From assembly GCA_964548365.1 (NCBI GenBank), contig CAZJRD010000011.1:1-64000 (forward strand): 64,000 nt of DNA, given 5' to 3'. Made by a program: the position numbers and the translations under genes. Position 1 is the stretch's first letter, and every line of letters starts with the position of its first letter. This document shows positions 1 through 8,387 of this stretch, one piece after another. The notes beneath the pieces were generated by a model. That model saw only the letters and a list, made by a program, of their open reading frames with translations. It had not been told where the DNA came from and searched no databases. The DNA comes from B46-G9 sp964548365. Lineage in GTDB: Bacteria > Desulfobacterota > DSM-4660 > Desulfatiglandales > Desulfatiglandaceae.

Positions 1-54
1 CCCGCGACCCTCAGCTTGGAAGGCTGACGCTCTAGCCAACTGAGCTATTCCCGC
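1..54 (-). tRNA. tRNA-Gly(TCC), 3' part cut by window edge
   Basis: The reverse complement begins GCGGGAATAGCTCAGTTGG and reads through a D-arm and an anticodon arm with loop CTTCCAA (anticodon TCC). The T-arm and acceptor 3' strand lie outside the window. It follows tRNA-Tyr and tRNA-Thr on the same strand. Confidence 0.93.
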
Positions 55-262
55 CGGAAAAAAAACACACCTCATGCATCTGGTTAACGTTCCCCTTTTT
101 CCTCTCCTCTGAAGGGTCAAGTGAGAGCTGAACCATACGCATTAAAATCGCAAGCCTATATGAAGATGATGAGACGCTTGGCTAAGTGGTTGGCTCCTCT
201 TGTTGGATCGCACAGAATAATGAAAAAGGGCTCCAAATATACGTACGACCAAGAAGGCAAGA

Positions 263-347
<85 letters not shown>

Positions 348-415
348 ACTTTGAGGTCCGCCAAAACCAGGAATGCCTTATCCCGAATAGTACCTAATTT
401 AAATTAACACCCACA

Positions 416-491
416 TGGAGCCAGCGAAGGGAATCGAACCCCCGACCCACTGATTACAAATCAGTTGCTCTGCCATCTGAGCTACGCTGGC
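416..491 (-). tRNA. tRNA-Thr(TGT)
   Basis: The reverse complement starts GCCAGCGTAGCTCAGATGG. It has anticodon loop TTTGTAA (TGT), T-loop GGTTCGATTCC and a closing acceptor strand CGCTGGC, followed by an encoded CCA. It is the first tRNA of the minus-strand series Thr-Tyr-Gly. Confidence 0.97.
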
Positions 492-519
492 CTTCCTAAC
501 AGCAAAAATGTAAATAGTA

Positions 520-548
520 AATTTAATGAGATATCAAAATTTTATCAA
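520..548 (-). promoter_or_regulatory. candidate sigma-70 promoter for the tRNA cluster
   Basis: On the minus strand TTGATA (543-548) and TAAATT (520-525) are separated by 17 bp, about 30 bp before the first base of tRNA-Thr. The surrounding 490-650 stretch is clearly AT-rich, as expected of a stable-RNA promoter, but the match to consensus is only moderate. Confidence 0.35.
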
Positions 549-650
549 TGGCCAAAATCATTCATATTTCATTATTAACTCAACTAGAAATTGATATTGT
601 CTTTCTTACTCTATTTTTCGTTCATATTCGCCTCTTTTTGATTTTTCGGA

Positions 651-726
651 ATTGCCGGCAGTCTATTGCCTGCTCGAAAGGGGCCACCGCCATCGCCGGT
701 GCTGAAAGGGCCTCTTCTCCGGCAAT
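651..726. other. palindromic stretch in the 492-880 intergenic region, possible structured RNA
   Basis: ATTGCCGG (651-658) is the exact reverse complement of CCGGCAAT (719-726). Between them a second stem (CACCG with CGGTG) is flanked by two GAAAGGG repeats. No reading frame with a ribosome site covers 492-880. It could be an untranslated RNA or a repeat; no family was recognised. Confidence 0.3.
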
Positions 727-880
727 GATTTTTCACCGCTTTGCGCGAAAAAAACCCAGGTTTGACCAACGGGGTCATTGATTAGTACTTGAACCTTGTA
801 ATGCTTTATGCTACATGTAATTTTTTGATATGTAGATTCGCCATCCATGATAAAAAAATCTTAATTGAGGAGGGAGAAAA

Positions 881-1177
881 ATGACGGCTTTGTTGGGCGG
901 AATTGTTGCATTGGTTTTGGGTTTGATCGGTATCATTGTCTGGTGGGGCGATTTTCTTGAGATACTGCGCGGAAGTGTTCCATTGATCCTGCTCTTGGGG
1001 GGCGCCCTGGCTGCGTATCTCGGCTTTGAAGAACTCAAGGATAAACGCACTGCCGACAGCTTTGAGGATACAAGCACGGACCTCAAGCAGGAAGTCGAGA
1101 CCCTGAAGGAAGAAATCAAAGAACTGAAAAAAGACGATGAACAGCCACAGGAAGCACAGGAAGATAAAAGTGAATAA
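881..1177 (+). CDS. small two-helix membrane protein with acidic coiled-coil tail
   Basis: This 98-residue protein is of unknown function. Residues 3-23 and about 31-48 are two hydrophobic segments (the first contains GLIGIIVWWGDF), giving a membrane hairpin. Residues 50-98 are strongly charged with heptad-like Leu/Val spacing (LKQEVETLKEEIKELKK), which suggests a short cytoplasmic coiled coil and an acidic end. The ATG is preceded by GAGGAGGGAGAAAA, a strong ribosome site. It stands alone, convergent with ndk. Similar small membrane proteins are common and uncharacterised, so no role is assigned. Confidence 0.75.
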   Translation: MTALLGGIVALVLGLIGIIVWWGDFLEILRGSVPLILLLGGALAAYLGFEELKDKRTADSFEDTSTDLKQEVETLKEEIKELKKDDEQPQEAQEDKSE

Positions 1178-1188
1178 TTCTTGATACC

Positions 1189-1227
1189 AAAAAAGGGCCC
1201 GGAATCAGGCCGTTCGCCGGTTCCGGG
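1189..1227 (-). terminator. intrinsic terminator of ndk
   Basis: On the minus strand CCCGGAA (1221-1227) and TTCCGGG (1198-1204) pair, with an inner CCG/CGG pair. A TTTTTT run (1189-1194) follows shortly after. It begins 13 bp beyond the ndk stop. On the plus strand the stem is not followed by a T-run, so it serves ndk more clearly than the small membrane protein gene. Confidence 0.75.
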
Positions 1228-1239
1228 ATCCATTCACTT

Positions 1240-1662
1240 TTATACCTCCATTACTTCCAACGCGTTAAAAAAATATCCTATTTCAAAGCTTGCCGTTTCT
1301 TCAGAATCGGATCCATGTACTACGTTTTTTTCGATATCAGTTGCGAATTCACGCCGTATGGTTCCTTCCTCGGCTTTTGTATAGTCTGTCGCTCCCATCA
1401 GGGCCCTGTACCGTTGAATGGCACCGTCTCCCTCCAGGACCAGCACAACACAAGGACCGGAAGACATAAAATCCGTAACGCTCTCAAAAAAAGGTTTCCC
1501 CTCATGAACCTTGTAGAAACCCTTCGCCTGTTCCTTTGTCATTCTGATCATTTTCAGGGCAACAATCCTGAGCCCTTCCGCCTCAAGACGAGTCAGAACA
1601 GTGCCCGACAGGCTCCTTGACACACCATCTGGTTTTATGATTGCCAATGTTCTTTGTTTCAT
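1240..1662 (-). CDS. ndk: nucleoside diphosphate kinase
   Basis: It transfers the gamma-phosphate of ATP to nucleoside diphosphates through a phosphohistidine, keeping NTP pools balanced in the cytoplasm. The 140-residue length is standard. The N-terminus has the usual TLAIIKPDGV with Lys10. The signature NVVHGSDS places the catalytic His at residue 116, and the start is preceded by AGGAGGAGG. It is a single-gene unit with its own terminator. The identification is secure. Confidence 0.97.
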   Translation of the reverse strand: MKQRTLAIIKPDGVSRSLSGTVLTRLEAEGLRIVALKMIRMTKEQAKGFYKVHEGKPFFESVTDFMSSGPCVVLVLEGDGAIQRYRALMGATDYTKAEEGTIRREFATDIEKNVVHGSDSEETASFEIGYFFNALEVMEV

Positions 1663-1780
1663 GAAATAGTAAACCTCCTCCTGTTAATTTCGTTGACCTT
1701 GCCCTTTGCCGTCTGTTATAGATGCTCCCCTATAAGAATAGATGCTTCCATCGTAGTCAAGAAATTTATGGAAAGGAAAC

Positions 1781-2548
1781 ATGATGATGATTCAAGAAAA
1801 TAATAATATTCAGAATACAGAGAGAATGGACGCCGACCATGTTTTTCAATTTAGCTGTTCACCAGGCCTCTCCTGCTTTACCCAGTGCTGCCAGGACGTC
1901 ACCATCGTGTTGACGCCCTATGATGTACTCAGGATGAAAAACAGATTGGGGATCACCGCGGACGAATTCCTGGACAAGTATACCTTGATCCTTTCAAGAG
2001 AAAAAAAACTCATCCCCCTTGTCCTTCTGAAAATGGCGGCGCAGGACAAGAAATGCCCCCTTGTGACGGAAAAAGGTTGTTCCATATATGAAGATCGTCC
2101 ATGGCCGTGCCGTATGTTTCCCCTGAACGTCAATGATGACGGCACCTTTCAGATTATCGCCGACGGGGCCCGGTGTCTCGGACTGTCGTCCGGCGAAAAG
2201 TGGCCCATTTCAGAATGGCTCGTTGACCAGGGTATCGCCATCTACGAGCAAATGAACGACCTCTTTGCCCACGTCACCACGCCCCTCCAGGCGATGAGCC
2301 TTGATATTGACAACCCCAAGATATATCAGATGACGTTTATGGCCCTCTACAACCTGGATAAATTCCGGGAATTCGTCTTCAAAAGCACCTTCTTGGATAA
2401 ATTTGAGGTGGATCAAACGACCATCGAAAAAATCAAGAGAAGCGATATCGAACTTTTGAAGTTTTCCTTTGAATGGGTCAAATTCGGAATCTTCGGTCAA
2501 AAGACATTCACCGTAAAAAATCCCGAAACAACGAACCTTTCCGTTTGA
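1781..2548 (+). CDS. YkgJ-type Cys-rich (Fe/Zn cluster) protein, copy 1
   Basis: This is a 255-residue cytoplasmic protein of the YkgJ/CxxCxxCC family, which is thought to chelate a metal or Fe-S cluster; no reaction is established. Seen here are C-SPGLSC-FTQCC at about residues 26-37 and CPLVTEKGCSIYEDRPWPCR at about 87-106, the two cysteine clusters that define the family. The C-terminal half is helical and not recognised. GGAAAGGAAAC precedes three consecutive ATG codons, so the exact start may be any of them. It is followed 11 bp later by a paralogue of almost the same length. Confidence 0.85.
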   Translation: MMMIQENNNIQNTERMDADHVFQFSCSPGLSCFTQCCQDVTIVLTPYDVLRMKNRLGITADEFLDKYTLILSREKKLIPLVLLKMAAQDKKCPLVTEKGCSIYEDRPWPCRMFPLNVNDDGTFQIIADGARCLGLSSGEKWPISEWLVDQGIAIYEQMNDLFAHVTTPLQAMSLDIDNPKIYQMTFMALYNLDKFREFVFKSTFLDKFEVDQTTIEKIKRSDIELLKFSFEWVKFGIFGQKTFTVKNPETTNLSV

Positions 2549-2559
2549 CCCTTCATCAT

Positions 2560-3324
2560 ATGGACAGCAAGAAAAAAACCGAAGTTTTCCAACCGTTGAC
2601 CGGGGGAACCTTCCACTTCAACTGCCATAGAGACGTGCCCTGCTTCACGAAGTGCTGCGCGAAACTCCGGCTCATCCTCACCCCCTATGATATTGTCCGC
2701 ATGAGAAAACGCCTCGGAATCTCCTCCGGGGAGTTCCTGGAGCAGCACACAGACACCCTTCTCCATGAACACCCCCGTTTCCCCATGGTCAAGCTCAAGA
2801 TGCTGGAACAGGAAGGGCAGCGTTGCCCTTTTGTTACCGGAGAAGGCTGCAGTATTTACGAAGATCGTCCCGGGGCCTGTCGGCTCTATCCCATTGGAAG
2901 GGCCTCAATGCTCGTTTCCGACAAGAAGGACGCCAGGGAGCAGTATTTCGTTATACGCGAAGATCACTGCGAGGGCTTCAAAGAAGAAAAAGTGTGGACT
3001 ATTGAGGAATGGGTCTCTCACGAGGGACTTCGCTCCTACATGGACATGAACGACCGGTGGCTGGCAATCTTGAATTCACCCAAAAGTCTGGGACCGGAGA
3101 AATACCTGGCAAAAAAACACAAGATGTTCTTTATGGCTTCCTACGACATTGATCGATTCAGTAAATTCATCTTTGAAAGCAGTTTTTTTTCCCTGTTCCA
3201 GGTCCCACCCGAGAAAAAGCAGGAACTGGCGTCTCAGGACGAGACTCTTCTCCTCTTCGCCTATGAGTGGCTCAAGTTCAGCCTCTTTGGCGAAAAAACC
3301 CTCACTCCTACTCCTCCTTCTTGA
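2560..3324 (+). CDS. YkgJ-type Cys-rich protein, copy 2
   Basis: This tandem paralogue of the preceding gene has 254 residues from the ATG of MDSKKKTEVF. The longer frame from 2473 would overlap the upstream gene by 76 bp and adds a non-family sequence. The same two clusters are present: C-HRDVPC-FTKCC near the N-terminus and CPFVTGEGCSIYEDRPGACR. LTPYDIVRMRKRLGI closely matches LTPYDVLRMKNRLGI of copy 1. The C-terminal halves also align (SSFFSLFQV with STFLDKFEV). It probably shares one transcript with copy 1. Its 3' end overlaps the convergent SEC-C gene by 17 bp. Confidence 0.85.
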   Translation: MDSKKKTEVFQPLTGGTFHFNCHRDVPCFTKCCAKLRLILTPYDIVRMRKRLGISSGEFLEQHTDTLLHEHPRFPMVKLKMLEQEGQRCPFVTGEGCSIYEDRPGACRLYPIGRASMLVSDKKDAREQYFVIREDHCEGFKEEKVWTIEEWVSHEGLRSYMDMNDRWLAILNSPKSLGPEKYLAKKHKMFFMASYDIDRFSKFIFESSFFSLFQVPPEKKQELASQDETLLLFAYEWLKFSLFGEKTLTPTPPS

Positions 3325-4105
3325 TGCGTGATCCGATATAGCCCGTCCGCTCACAAATCAGCGCATCTATTTCCGCACTGTTTCCAGACAAGAACCGCAA
3401 AATCTCATCTGACCTGGTCTTCAGCGCCAATCCATTCTGCCCCGTAATATCCGCTCCCTTTATAAGCATTCCTTGTTCATAGAGATAGCCGACAATTGTA
3501 TCATCCGCATCCAGCTCCACCTGGAATTGCTCCTGCAGATACTTCAGCCAGTAGCCAAACTCATAGGGATGCTCGATATGTTCGATGGGGATCCCAAGCT
3601 CAAAACTGAGAGGCTTCGCCAGCCCCGGCATCAATTTTGATCCTCCCAGGTAATCAAACACGTGGGCCAATTCATGAATAAGCGCGCTGTCACTAATGGT
3701 GGGAGTTATGGCAACGTAAATATGATCCGGGTCACTCGTGGCCGTCTTTTGAATATTCACCATGACACCCCCGCTTCCACCTTTCTTGCGGTTCGAGAGA
3801 CGCTCATCCGTTACATTAAGGGCCTCATACGCGTGAAGGTCAATGAAGCGGACACCAAAACGCGTTCCCGTCAAGCTCTCCATATCCAGGGCTTGGATCA
3901 TCTCTCTGGAGCGGCCGTAGGCCACCTCCGGAAGGCTGGTGATTTTTTTTCCCATCTCATCGGGAAACGCGCTCCTTCCTTCCTGGAACAGTTCGTCTTC
4001 CCGTCCAAGGTGGCATTTCTTGAATTTTTTCCCGCTGCCGCAAGGGCAGGGATCATTTCTTCCAACTTTCATCATCCACCGGATACCTGTTTCATCGAGC
4101 TTCAC
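3308..4105 (-). CDS. SEC-C zinc-motif protein with HExxH segment
   Basis: A SEC-C zinc-binding motif lies near the N-terminus (VGRNDPCPCGSGKKFKKCH), and SALIHELAHVFDYLGG lies in the middle. HELAH is the HExxH pattern of zincin-type metalloproteases, so this may be a peptidase or a relic of one; no substrate is suggested. GTG at 4105 has GGGAAAG upstream. The in-frame ATG-ATG at 4075/4072, just before KVGRNDPCPC, is the usual family start and is equally possible. It lies 26 bp downstream of the zinc-ribbon gene and is probably co-transcribed with it. Confidence 0.75.
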   Translation of the reverse strand: MKLDETGIRWMMKVGRNDPCPCGSGKKFKKCHLGREDELFQEGRSAFPDEMGKKITSLPEVAYGRSREMIQALDMESLTGTRFGVRFIDLHAYEALNVTDERLSNRKKGGSGGVMVNIQKTATSDPDHIYVAITPTISDSALIHELAHVFDYLGGSKLMPGLAKPLSFELGIPIEHIEHPYEFGYWLKYLQEQFQVELDADDTIVGYLYEQGMLIKGADITGQNGLALKTRSDEILRFLSGNSAEIDALICERTGYIGSRIKKEE

Positions 4106-4131
4106 CAGAAATCTTTCCCGGTTCTCCGTTT

Positions 4132-4404
4132 TTACTCATCAATGATATGGTCTTTGTGTGCATCATCGGACCAGCACGGCAGAGGTCCCTTTGATCCGGT
4201 TTTTGGGTCCATGCGGTGCCGGTACGAGGTCTTGACATTCTGTGTCTTCAGCATGTGGTCCCATCCCCTGACATAATAGGGGCATGAATCGTTAAAGCAG
4301 ACCCATTGGAAACCCGTCGCCGCCCACGTCGAATCGGCAGGAGGCTGCCATTTCTTCATATCATCGCTACAATACGGGCATTTGGGTATTTCATCTCCCA
4401 TCAT
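4132..4404 (-). CDS. zinc-ribbon protein of unknown function
   Basis: This 90-residue protein starts MMGDEIPKCPYCSDDMKKW. CPYC near the N-terminus and CFNDSC about 25 residues later form a plausible four-Cys zinc ribbon. The rest is polar, with many His, Trp and Asp residues. An ATG six codons further upstream (4422) is possible, but GGAGGGAAAC sits directly before the ATG at 4404. The gene begins only 17 bp past the terminator at 4421-4466, so it is either transcribed by read-through or has a promoter inside the hairpin region. Function unknown. Confidence 0.7.
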   Translation of the reverse strand: MMGDEIPKCPYCSDDMKKWQPPADSTWAATGFQWVCFNDSCPYYVRGWDHMLKTQNVKTSYRHRMDPKTGSKGPLPCWSDDAHKDHIIDE

Positions 4405-4420
4405 GTTTCCCTCCATTCGC

Positions 4421-4466
4421 AAAAAAGAGAACCAAACCCTGCAAAGAACACCAAGGGTTTGGTTCT
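4421..4466 (-). terminator. intrinsic terminator after the hdrB-like gene
   Basis: A perfect 13-bp inverted repeat (AGAACCAAACCCT at 4428-4440 with AGGGTTTGGTTCT at 4454-4466) is followed on the minus strand by C and six T residues (4421-4426). It is well placed to end the sat-apr-qmo-hdr transcript. The 4467-4638 stretch between it and the hdrB-like stop shows nothing recognisable. Confidence 0.88.
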
Positions 4467-4638
4467 GATAAAGGGCTTAAATCGTGCCCATTCACAAATG
4501 AGATAGTTTGATCGAGATCAAGGCATGGGAAAATTTTAACCACAGGAATACAGTGAGGTATTTCGAGGATTAAAATTTGAGCATAACGACGATATCGGGC
4601 AAAATAGCCATTTATGGATGGGCACTGCTCGCTCTCTA

Positions 4639-5517
4639 TTACCCGATGGCCTCTTTCAATATGCCCTCAGGTGGAATGACGTTGCGGTTTAACGCAGCAT
4701 CTTTCTTCAAATCCATTCCAAAAGCCACAGCCATCAACTGGGTGAGGTATACAATCGGCACATCCAGCTGGGTCCCGTATTTTTTATTGATCCGGTCCTG
4801 ATACATCTCCAGATTCATGGCACACATGGGGCAGACCGTGGAAACCATTTTCGCCCCATGATTCAGAGCATCTTCCAGAATCGTCTTCACCAGTTCCAGG
4901 CAATAATCCATTTCCGGGAGGAATATTCCCGACCCGCAACAGAGCATCTTCTTGGGAAAAGGGACGGCCTCGGCCCCCAGTGCTTTCAGGAGACGGTCCT
5001 GGACCACGGGTTTGACTGTGCTGTCATATTCCCCGTAGGGCCGAACGGACTGGCAGCCCACGTAACCGGCTATCTTCAATCCATTCAGAGAACTGGTTAC
5101 CCTCTCCCGTATTTTATCAACACCTACATCATTATAAAGAACATCCTGTATGTGTCTGACCTTTATGCTGCCTTTGTAGTTCAGCCCCCCCTCTGACAAG
5201 CATTCATTCACCTGTTTCAGAACCGCAGGGTCCTCCTTGATTTCGTGGTTCACCTTGATCATCTGGATATAGCATGAACTGCAGGGGGCGACAATATCGT
5301 AGCTTGCCTTTGCCTCGGCAAGGGCAAGATTTCTGGCGTTGAGGACCTTGATGGCAAGGTCGCTTGCGCCCGCGTAGGAAACGCTCGCGCCACAGCAATT
5401 CCAGTCCTCGATCTCCTCAAACTCCATGCCCAGTGCCTCGCAGACGGGCTTGAGTGACAGCAGAAAATTGGCACCGGTCCCTTCCAGGCTGCATCCCCAG
5501 TAAAGATAGTATTTCAT
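4639..5517 (-). CDS. hdrB: HdrB-like CCG-domain subunit of the Qmo-type complex
   Basis: This 292-residue soluble protein resembles heterodisulfide reductase subunit B. It has two CCG domains, each with the pattern Cys...CC...CxxC: EDWNCCGAS with CSSC, and MLCCGSGIF with CPMC. In HdrB such domains bind non-cubane [4Fe-4S] clusters. It overlaps hdrC by 4 bp and is the last gene of the sulfate-reduction block. In Gram-positive sulfate reducers HdrBC stands in for the membrane protein QmoC next to QmoAB, and the same role is inferred here. No membrane segment is visible. The physiological electron partner is not shown. Confidence 0.9.
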   Translation of the reverse strand: MKYYLYWGCSLEGTGANFLLSLKPVCEALGMEFEEIEDWNCCGASVSYAGASDLAIKVLNARNLALAEAKASYDIVAPCSSCYIQMIKVNHEIKEDPAVLKQVNECLSEGGLNYKGSIKVRHIQDVLYNDVGVDKIRERVTSSLNGLKIAGYVGCQSVRPYGEYDSTVKPVVQDRLLKALGAEAVPFPKKMLCCGSGIFLPEMDYCLELVKTILEDALNHGAKMVSTVCPMCAMNLEMYQDRINKKYGTQLDVPIVYLTQLMAVAFGMDLKKDAALNRNVIPPEGILKEAIG

Positions 5518-6116
5518 GCCACACCACCCCCTTTCGCCATCTTTTCCGCCTTATCAAGCATCTTTCTGAGTGGCTGGATCCCCTTTATCTTTTTCTCGGG
5601 CAGAAGTTTCATCCTCCCGTGGAGGAGTAATTTGATTCCCACATCCATGAAGTTCATGGTACTCTTTATCCCGCTTACCACTCCATCTGCAAAAAAGACG
5701 CGCCTGGGCAGGTCTTTTTCATCAATACGGCCGAGCTTATAGACCTGGTTCCAAAACTCCCTTCCAAAGTTTGCCGTATCCTTTCGCGGTACATACCCCT
5801 GTTTCAGGGCATAGTGTGCCAGACCGTGCATCACGTCCATCACCGGAATGTTTCTGGGACACTTGACCACACAGGTGTAGCAGGATGTACAGAGCATAAT
5901 GGACTGGCTGTTCAGGACCTCCTCCCTCTTTCCAGCCCTTATCAGGGAAAAGATCTGTCGAGGAGGATAATCCATGTGGTCGCGCAAGGGACACGAGCCC
6001 GCACAAACGCCGCACTGCATGCACATCTTTATCTCGTCCCCGAAATCCACATTTCCAGAGACTTCCTGCGCAAAAGAGGGTTCATAGGCAGCCATATTCT
6101 TCACCTTCCTCATCAT
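5514..6116 (-). CDS. hdrC: HdrC-like ferredoxin subunit of the Qmo-type complex
   Basis: This 200-residue protein has two [4Fe-4S] motifs, CMQCGVCAGSCP and CTSCYTCVVKCP, the arrangement of heterodisulfide reductase subunit C. Canonical QmoC fuses this module to a six-helix HdrE/NarI-type haem b domain. Here the C-terminal 110 residues are charged and helical with no membrane span, so the membrane part is missing. An internal ATG (MAAYEPSF, seven codons in) is an alternative start. It is followed by hdrB with a 4-bp overlap and preceded by qmoB 35 bp away. It should carry electrons between QmoAB and HdrB. Confidence 0.9.
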   Translation of the reverse strand: MMRKVKNMAAYEPSFAQEVSGNVDFGDEIKMCMQCGVCAGSCPLRDHMDYPPRQIFSLIRAGKREEVLNSQSIMLCTSCYTCVVKCPRNIPVMDVMHGLAHYALKQGYVPRKDTANFGREFWNQVYKLGRIDEKDLPRRVFFADGVVSGIKSTMNFMDVGIKLLLHGRMKLLPEKKIKGIQPLRKMLDKAEKMAKGGGVA

Positions 6117-6151
6117 TGTATGCGGCCCCGGTCAATCGGCCGCAATGAACA

Positions 6152-8383
6152 TTACCATCCCTTATAGGGGTTCGGACCAACCTCTTCGATGGCTTCCATA
6201 AACTCGTCAATAATCCCAGGGATTTTATCATAATCCGTAATACTCACTTCCACATACTTGACCCTGGCAGATTCCAGGGCAAGACGATCCAAGGTTTCGG
6301 ATACCTTGCTCAATCGCGTTTCAGCCAGTTCGCTTCCCTTGATAAAATGGCACTGGTAGTCATCGCCGTGCCGACAACCCAGGAGAAGAATGCCATCGAT
6401 CCCGCGGGACATGGCATCAGCTACCCAGACCAGGTTTACAGATCCAAGGCACCGGACCGGGACAAAACGGATATAGGGGCTCCATTTCATCTTCTTGATG
6501 CCGGCCATATCCAGGGCCGGATAGGCGTCATTTTCACAAACAAGTGCGAGAACCCTTGGCTTTTCCTCGTCTTCTTCAGGCACCTCAATCGCCTTGAGCA
6601 TATTGCCAATCATGCCAACAGAATAATTCTTGAATGAAATGATCCTTTCAGGACAGGCCCCCATACAAATGCCACACCGCCGACACCTTGTCTGGTTTGG
6701 GAGCGGGTTGGCCTTCTCATCCTCGTTGATAGCGCCAAATGGGCATTCTTCCGTGCACCGCTTGCACTGGGTGCACCGCTGCATCGCAAATTCAGGATAG
6801 GACATGTCCCCTGCGCGGGGGTGCACTGCGATACCCTGTGCTGTGGCCTCGGCACACTGGATAGCCTTCATGGCCGCGCCAGTGGCATCATCGATCGCCC
6901 TTGCAGTCTCCATGGGCTTTCTCACACATCCCGCTGCGTAAATACCGGTCCGCCTCGTCTCATATGGAAAACAGATAAAATGAGAGTCAGGGAACCCGTA
7001 TTTCAGAGTCGGCAGTTCAGGGCCCTGTCGATAGTCCAGATGCAAGGCTGGTGTCCCGAAGAAACCTGAATCCGGAACAACCTCTATCATCCCTTCCTCA
7101 TCAGCGCCCTCGGCATCGGCCGGGGCCTTGATCCTGGGCGTCACTTCCGGCTTCGCAGCCGGCACCATGCCAACCGCTAAAACCACCAGGTCCAATTCCT
7201 CTACCTTGACCTTCTCTCCCAGGAGTTCATCGTCCGCTTCCACATAGAGTTTTCCCCCGGACTCCCCGACGTCAGAAACGGTCCCCCTGATAAAGATGCC
7301 ACCGTCATTCTGGCTTTTCCGGTAAAAATCCTCGGCTTGTCCCACCGTACGCACATCTTTATAAAGGATGTAGTTCACTGCCTCCGGGTCCTGTTCTTTG
7401 ACATAAGCCGCCTGTTTCAGGGAGACCAGGCAACAAACTGAGGAACAGTAGGGCAAGTGTTCGGGGTCTCGGGAACCGGCACACTGGACGAAAAGCACGT
7501 TTTTCACCTCTTTGCCGTCCGAAGGCCGGGCTATCTTCCCGGCAGCGGCCATCTCCTCCATTTCAACATTGGTGACCACGTCTTTGAATTTCCCATATCC
7601 CAGATTGTCAAGCTTGTTGGCATCATAGGGAACCCAGCCGGTCGCCTGAACGATGGATCCCGCCCGTTCGCTTTTCACATCTCCATTAGACTTAATATCA
7701 ACGGCAAAGAGTCCAGGGCCTCCGACCACCTTTTCCACAGTTGATCCAGTATAAATCTTGATCTTGGGGTTCTCTTCAACCGACTTGATCAACTCGTTCA
7801 GACCGGTGTCACTGAGTTCCTTGTACGGGAGTGTTACCAGGCTCTTCATCTTCGACATGAAGCCACCAAGATTCTCTTCCCGTTCCACCAGAATAGCCTG
7901 ATAGCCGGCCTTCGCCGTTTCCAGCGCCGCGGTCAGCCCTGCTACGCCACCCCCCACCACCAGGACGTCCTTGGAATATTCTTCCTCGGCCTTGAACGGT
8001 TCAGGCAATTGCGTGTCATTGGCCTTGACACACCCCATCCGGAGATTGTCTTCGGCCAGCATCTGCGTGTCCTCATCCCCCGGCTCATGGCTCCATACAA
8101 CCTGTTCCCGGATGTTTACCCGTTCTACAATTCTATCAGGGCCAAAATCGAACACATCGTAATTGACCCGCTGGGAGCATGCAACGATGATCGCGGTATT
8201 GATACCCTCATCTTCCATATCCTTTTTGATCAGCGCCACTCCCTCCGGACCGCAGAGAAAGGGATGATTCCTGCAAACCGGGACACTGTAATCATCAGTG
8301 GCTATCCCTGAGAGTTTTTCAATATCAAGGGCATCTCCTATGCCGCAACCGGTGCATATATAAACTGCCGTCTTCTTATCCAT
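6152..8383 (-). CDS. qmoB: QmoB, FAD/Fe-S subunit of the quinone-interacting oxidoreductase complex
   Basis: This 743-residue HdrA-like flavoprotein is part of the complex that supplies electrons to APS reductase. After an N-terminal Cys-containing segment there is an FAD Rossmann motif GGGVAGLTAALE (about 143-154). Two [4Fe-4S] clusters follow (CTQCKRCTEECP and CRRCGICMGACP). The C-terminal MvhD-like domain includes LLGCRHGDDYQC. The length is close to the usual 750. It starts 4 bp after the qmoA stop. The MvhD-like domain is typical of QmoB and links the family to flavin-based electron bifurcation enzymes. Confidence 0.95.
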   Translation of the reverse strand: MDKKTAVYICTGCGIGDALDIEKLSGIATDDYSVPVCRNHPFLCGPEGVALIKKDMEDEGINTAIIVACSQRVNYDVFDFGPDRIVERVNIREQVVWSHEPGDEDTQMLAEDNLRMGCVKANDTQLPEPFKAEEEYSKDVLVVGGGVAGLTAALETAKAGYQAILVEREENLGGFMSKMKSLVTLPYKELSDTGLNELIKSVEENPKIKIYTGSTVEKVVGGPGLFAVDIKSNGDVKSERAGSIVQATGWVPYDANKLDNLGYGKFKDVVTNVEMEEMAAAGKIARPSDGKEVKNVLFVQCAGSRDPEHLPYCSSVCCLVSLKQAAYVKEQDPEAVNYILYKDVRTVGQAEDFYRKSQNDGGIFIRGTVSDVGESGGKLYVEADDELLGEKVKVEELDLVVLAVGMVPAAKPEVTPRIKAPADAEGADEEGMIEVVPDSGFFGTPALHLDYRQGPELPTLKYGFPDSHFICFPYETRRTGIYAAGCVRKPMETARAIDDATGAAMKAIQCAEATAQGIAVHPRAGDMSYPEFAMQRCTQCKRCTEECPFGAINEDEKANPLPNQTRCRRCGICMGACPERIISFKNYSVGMIGNMLKAIEVPEEDEEKPRVLALVCENDAYPALDMAGIKKMKWSPYIRFVPVRCLGSVNLVWVADAMSRGIDGILLLGCRHGDDYQCHFIKGSELAETRLSKVSETLDRLALESARVKYVEVSITDYDKIPGIIDEFMEAIEEVGPNPYKGW

Positions 8384-8387
8384 CGAG

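Noticed and set aside
2473..2559. Longer start for the second YkgJ-type protein
   Set aside because: It overlaps the upstream gene and adds residues not shared by the family; the ATG at 2560 matches its paralogue.
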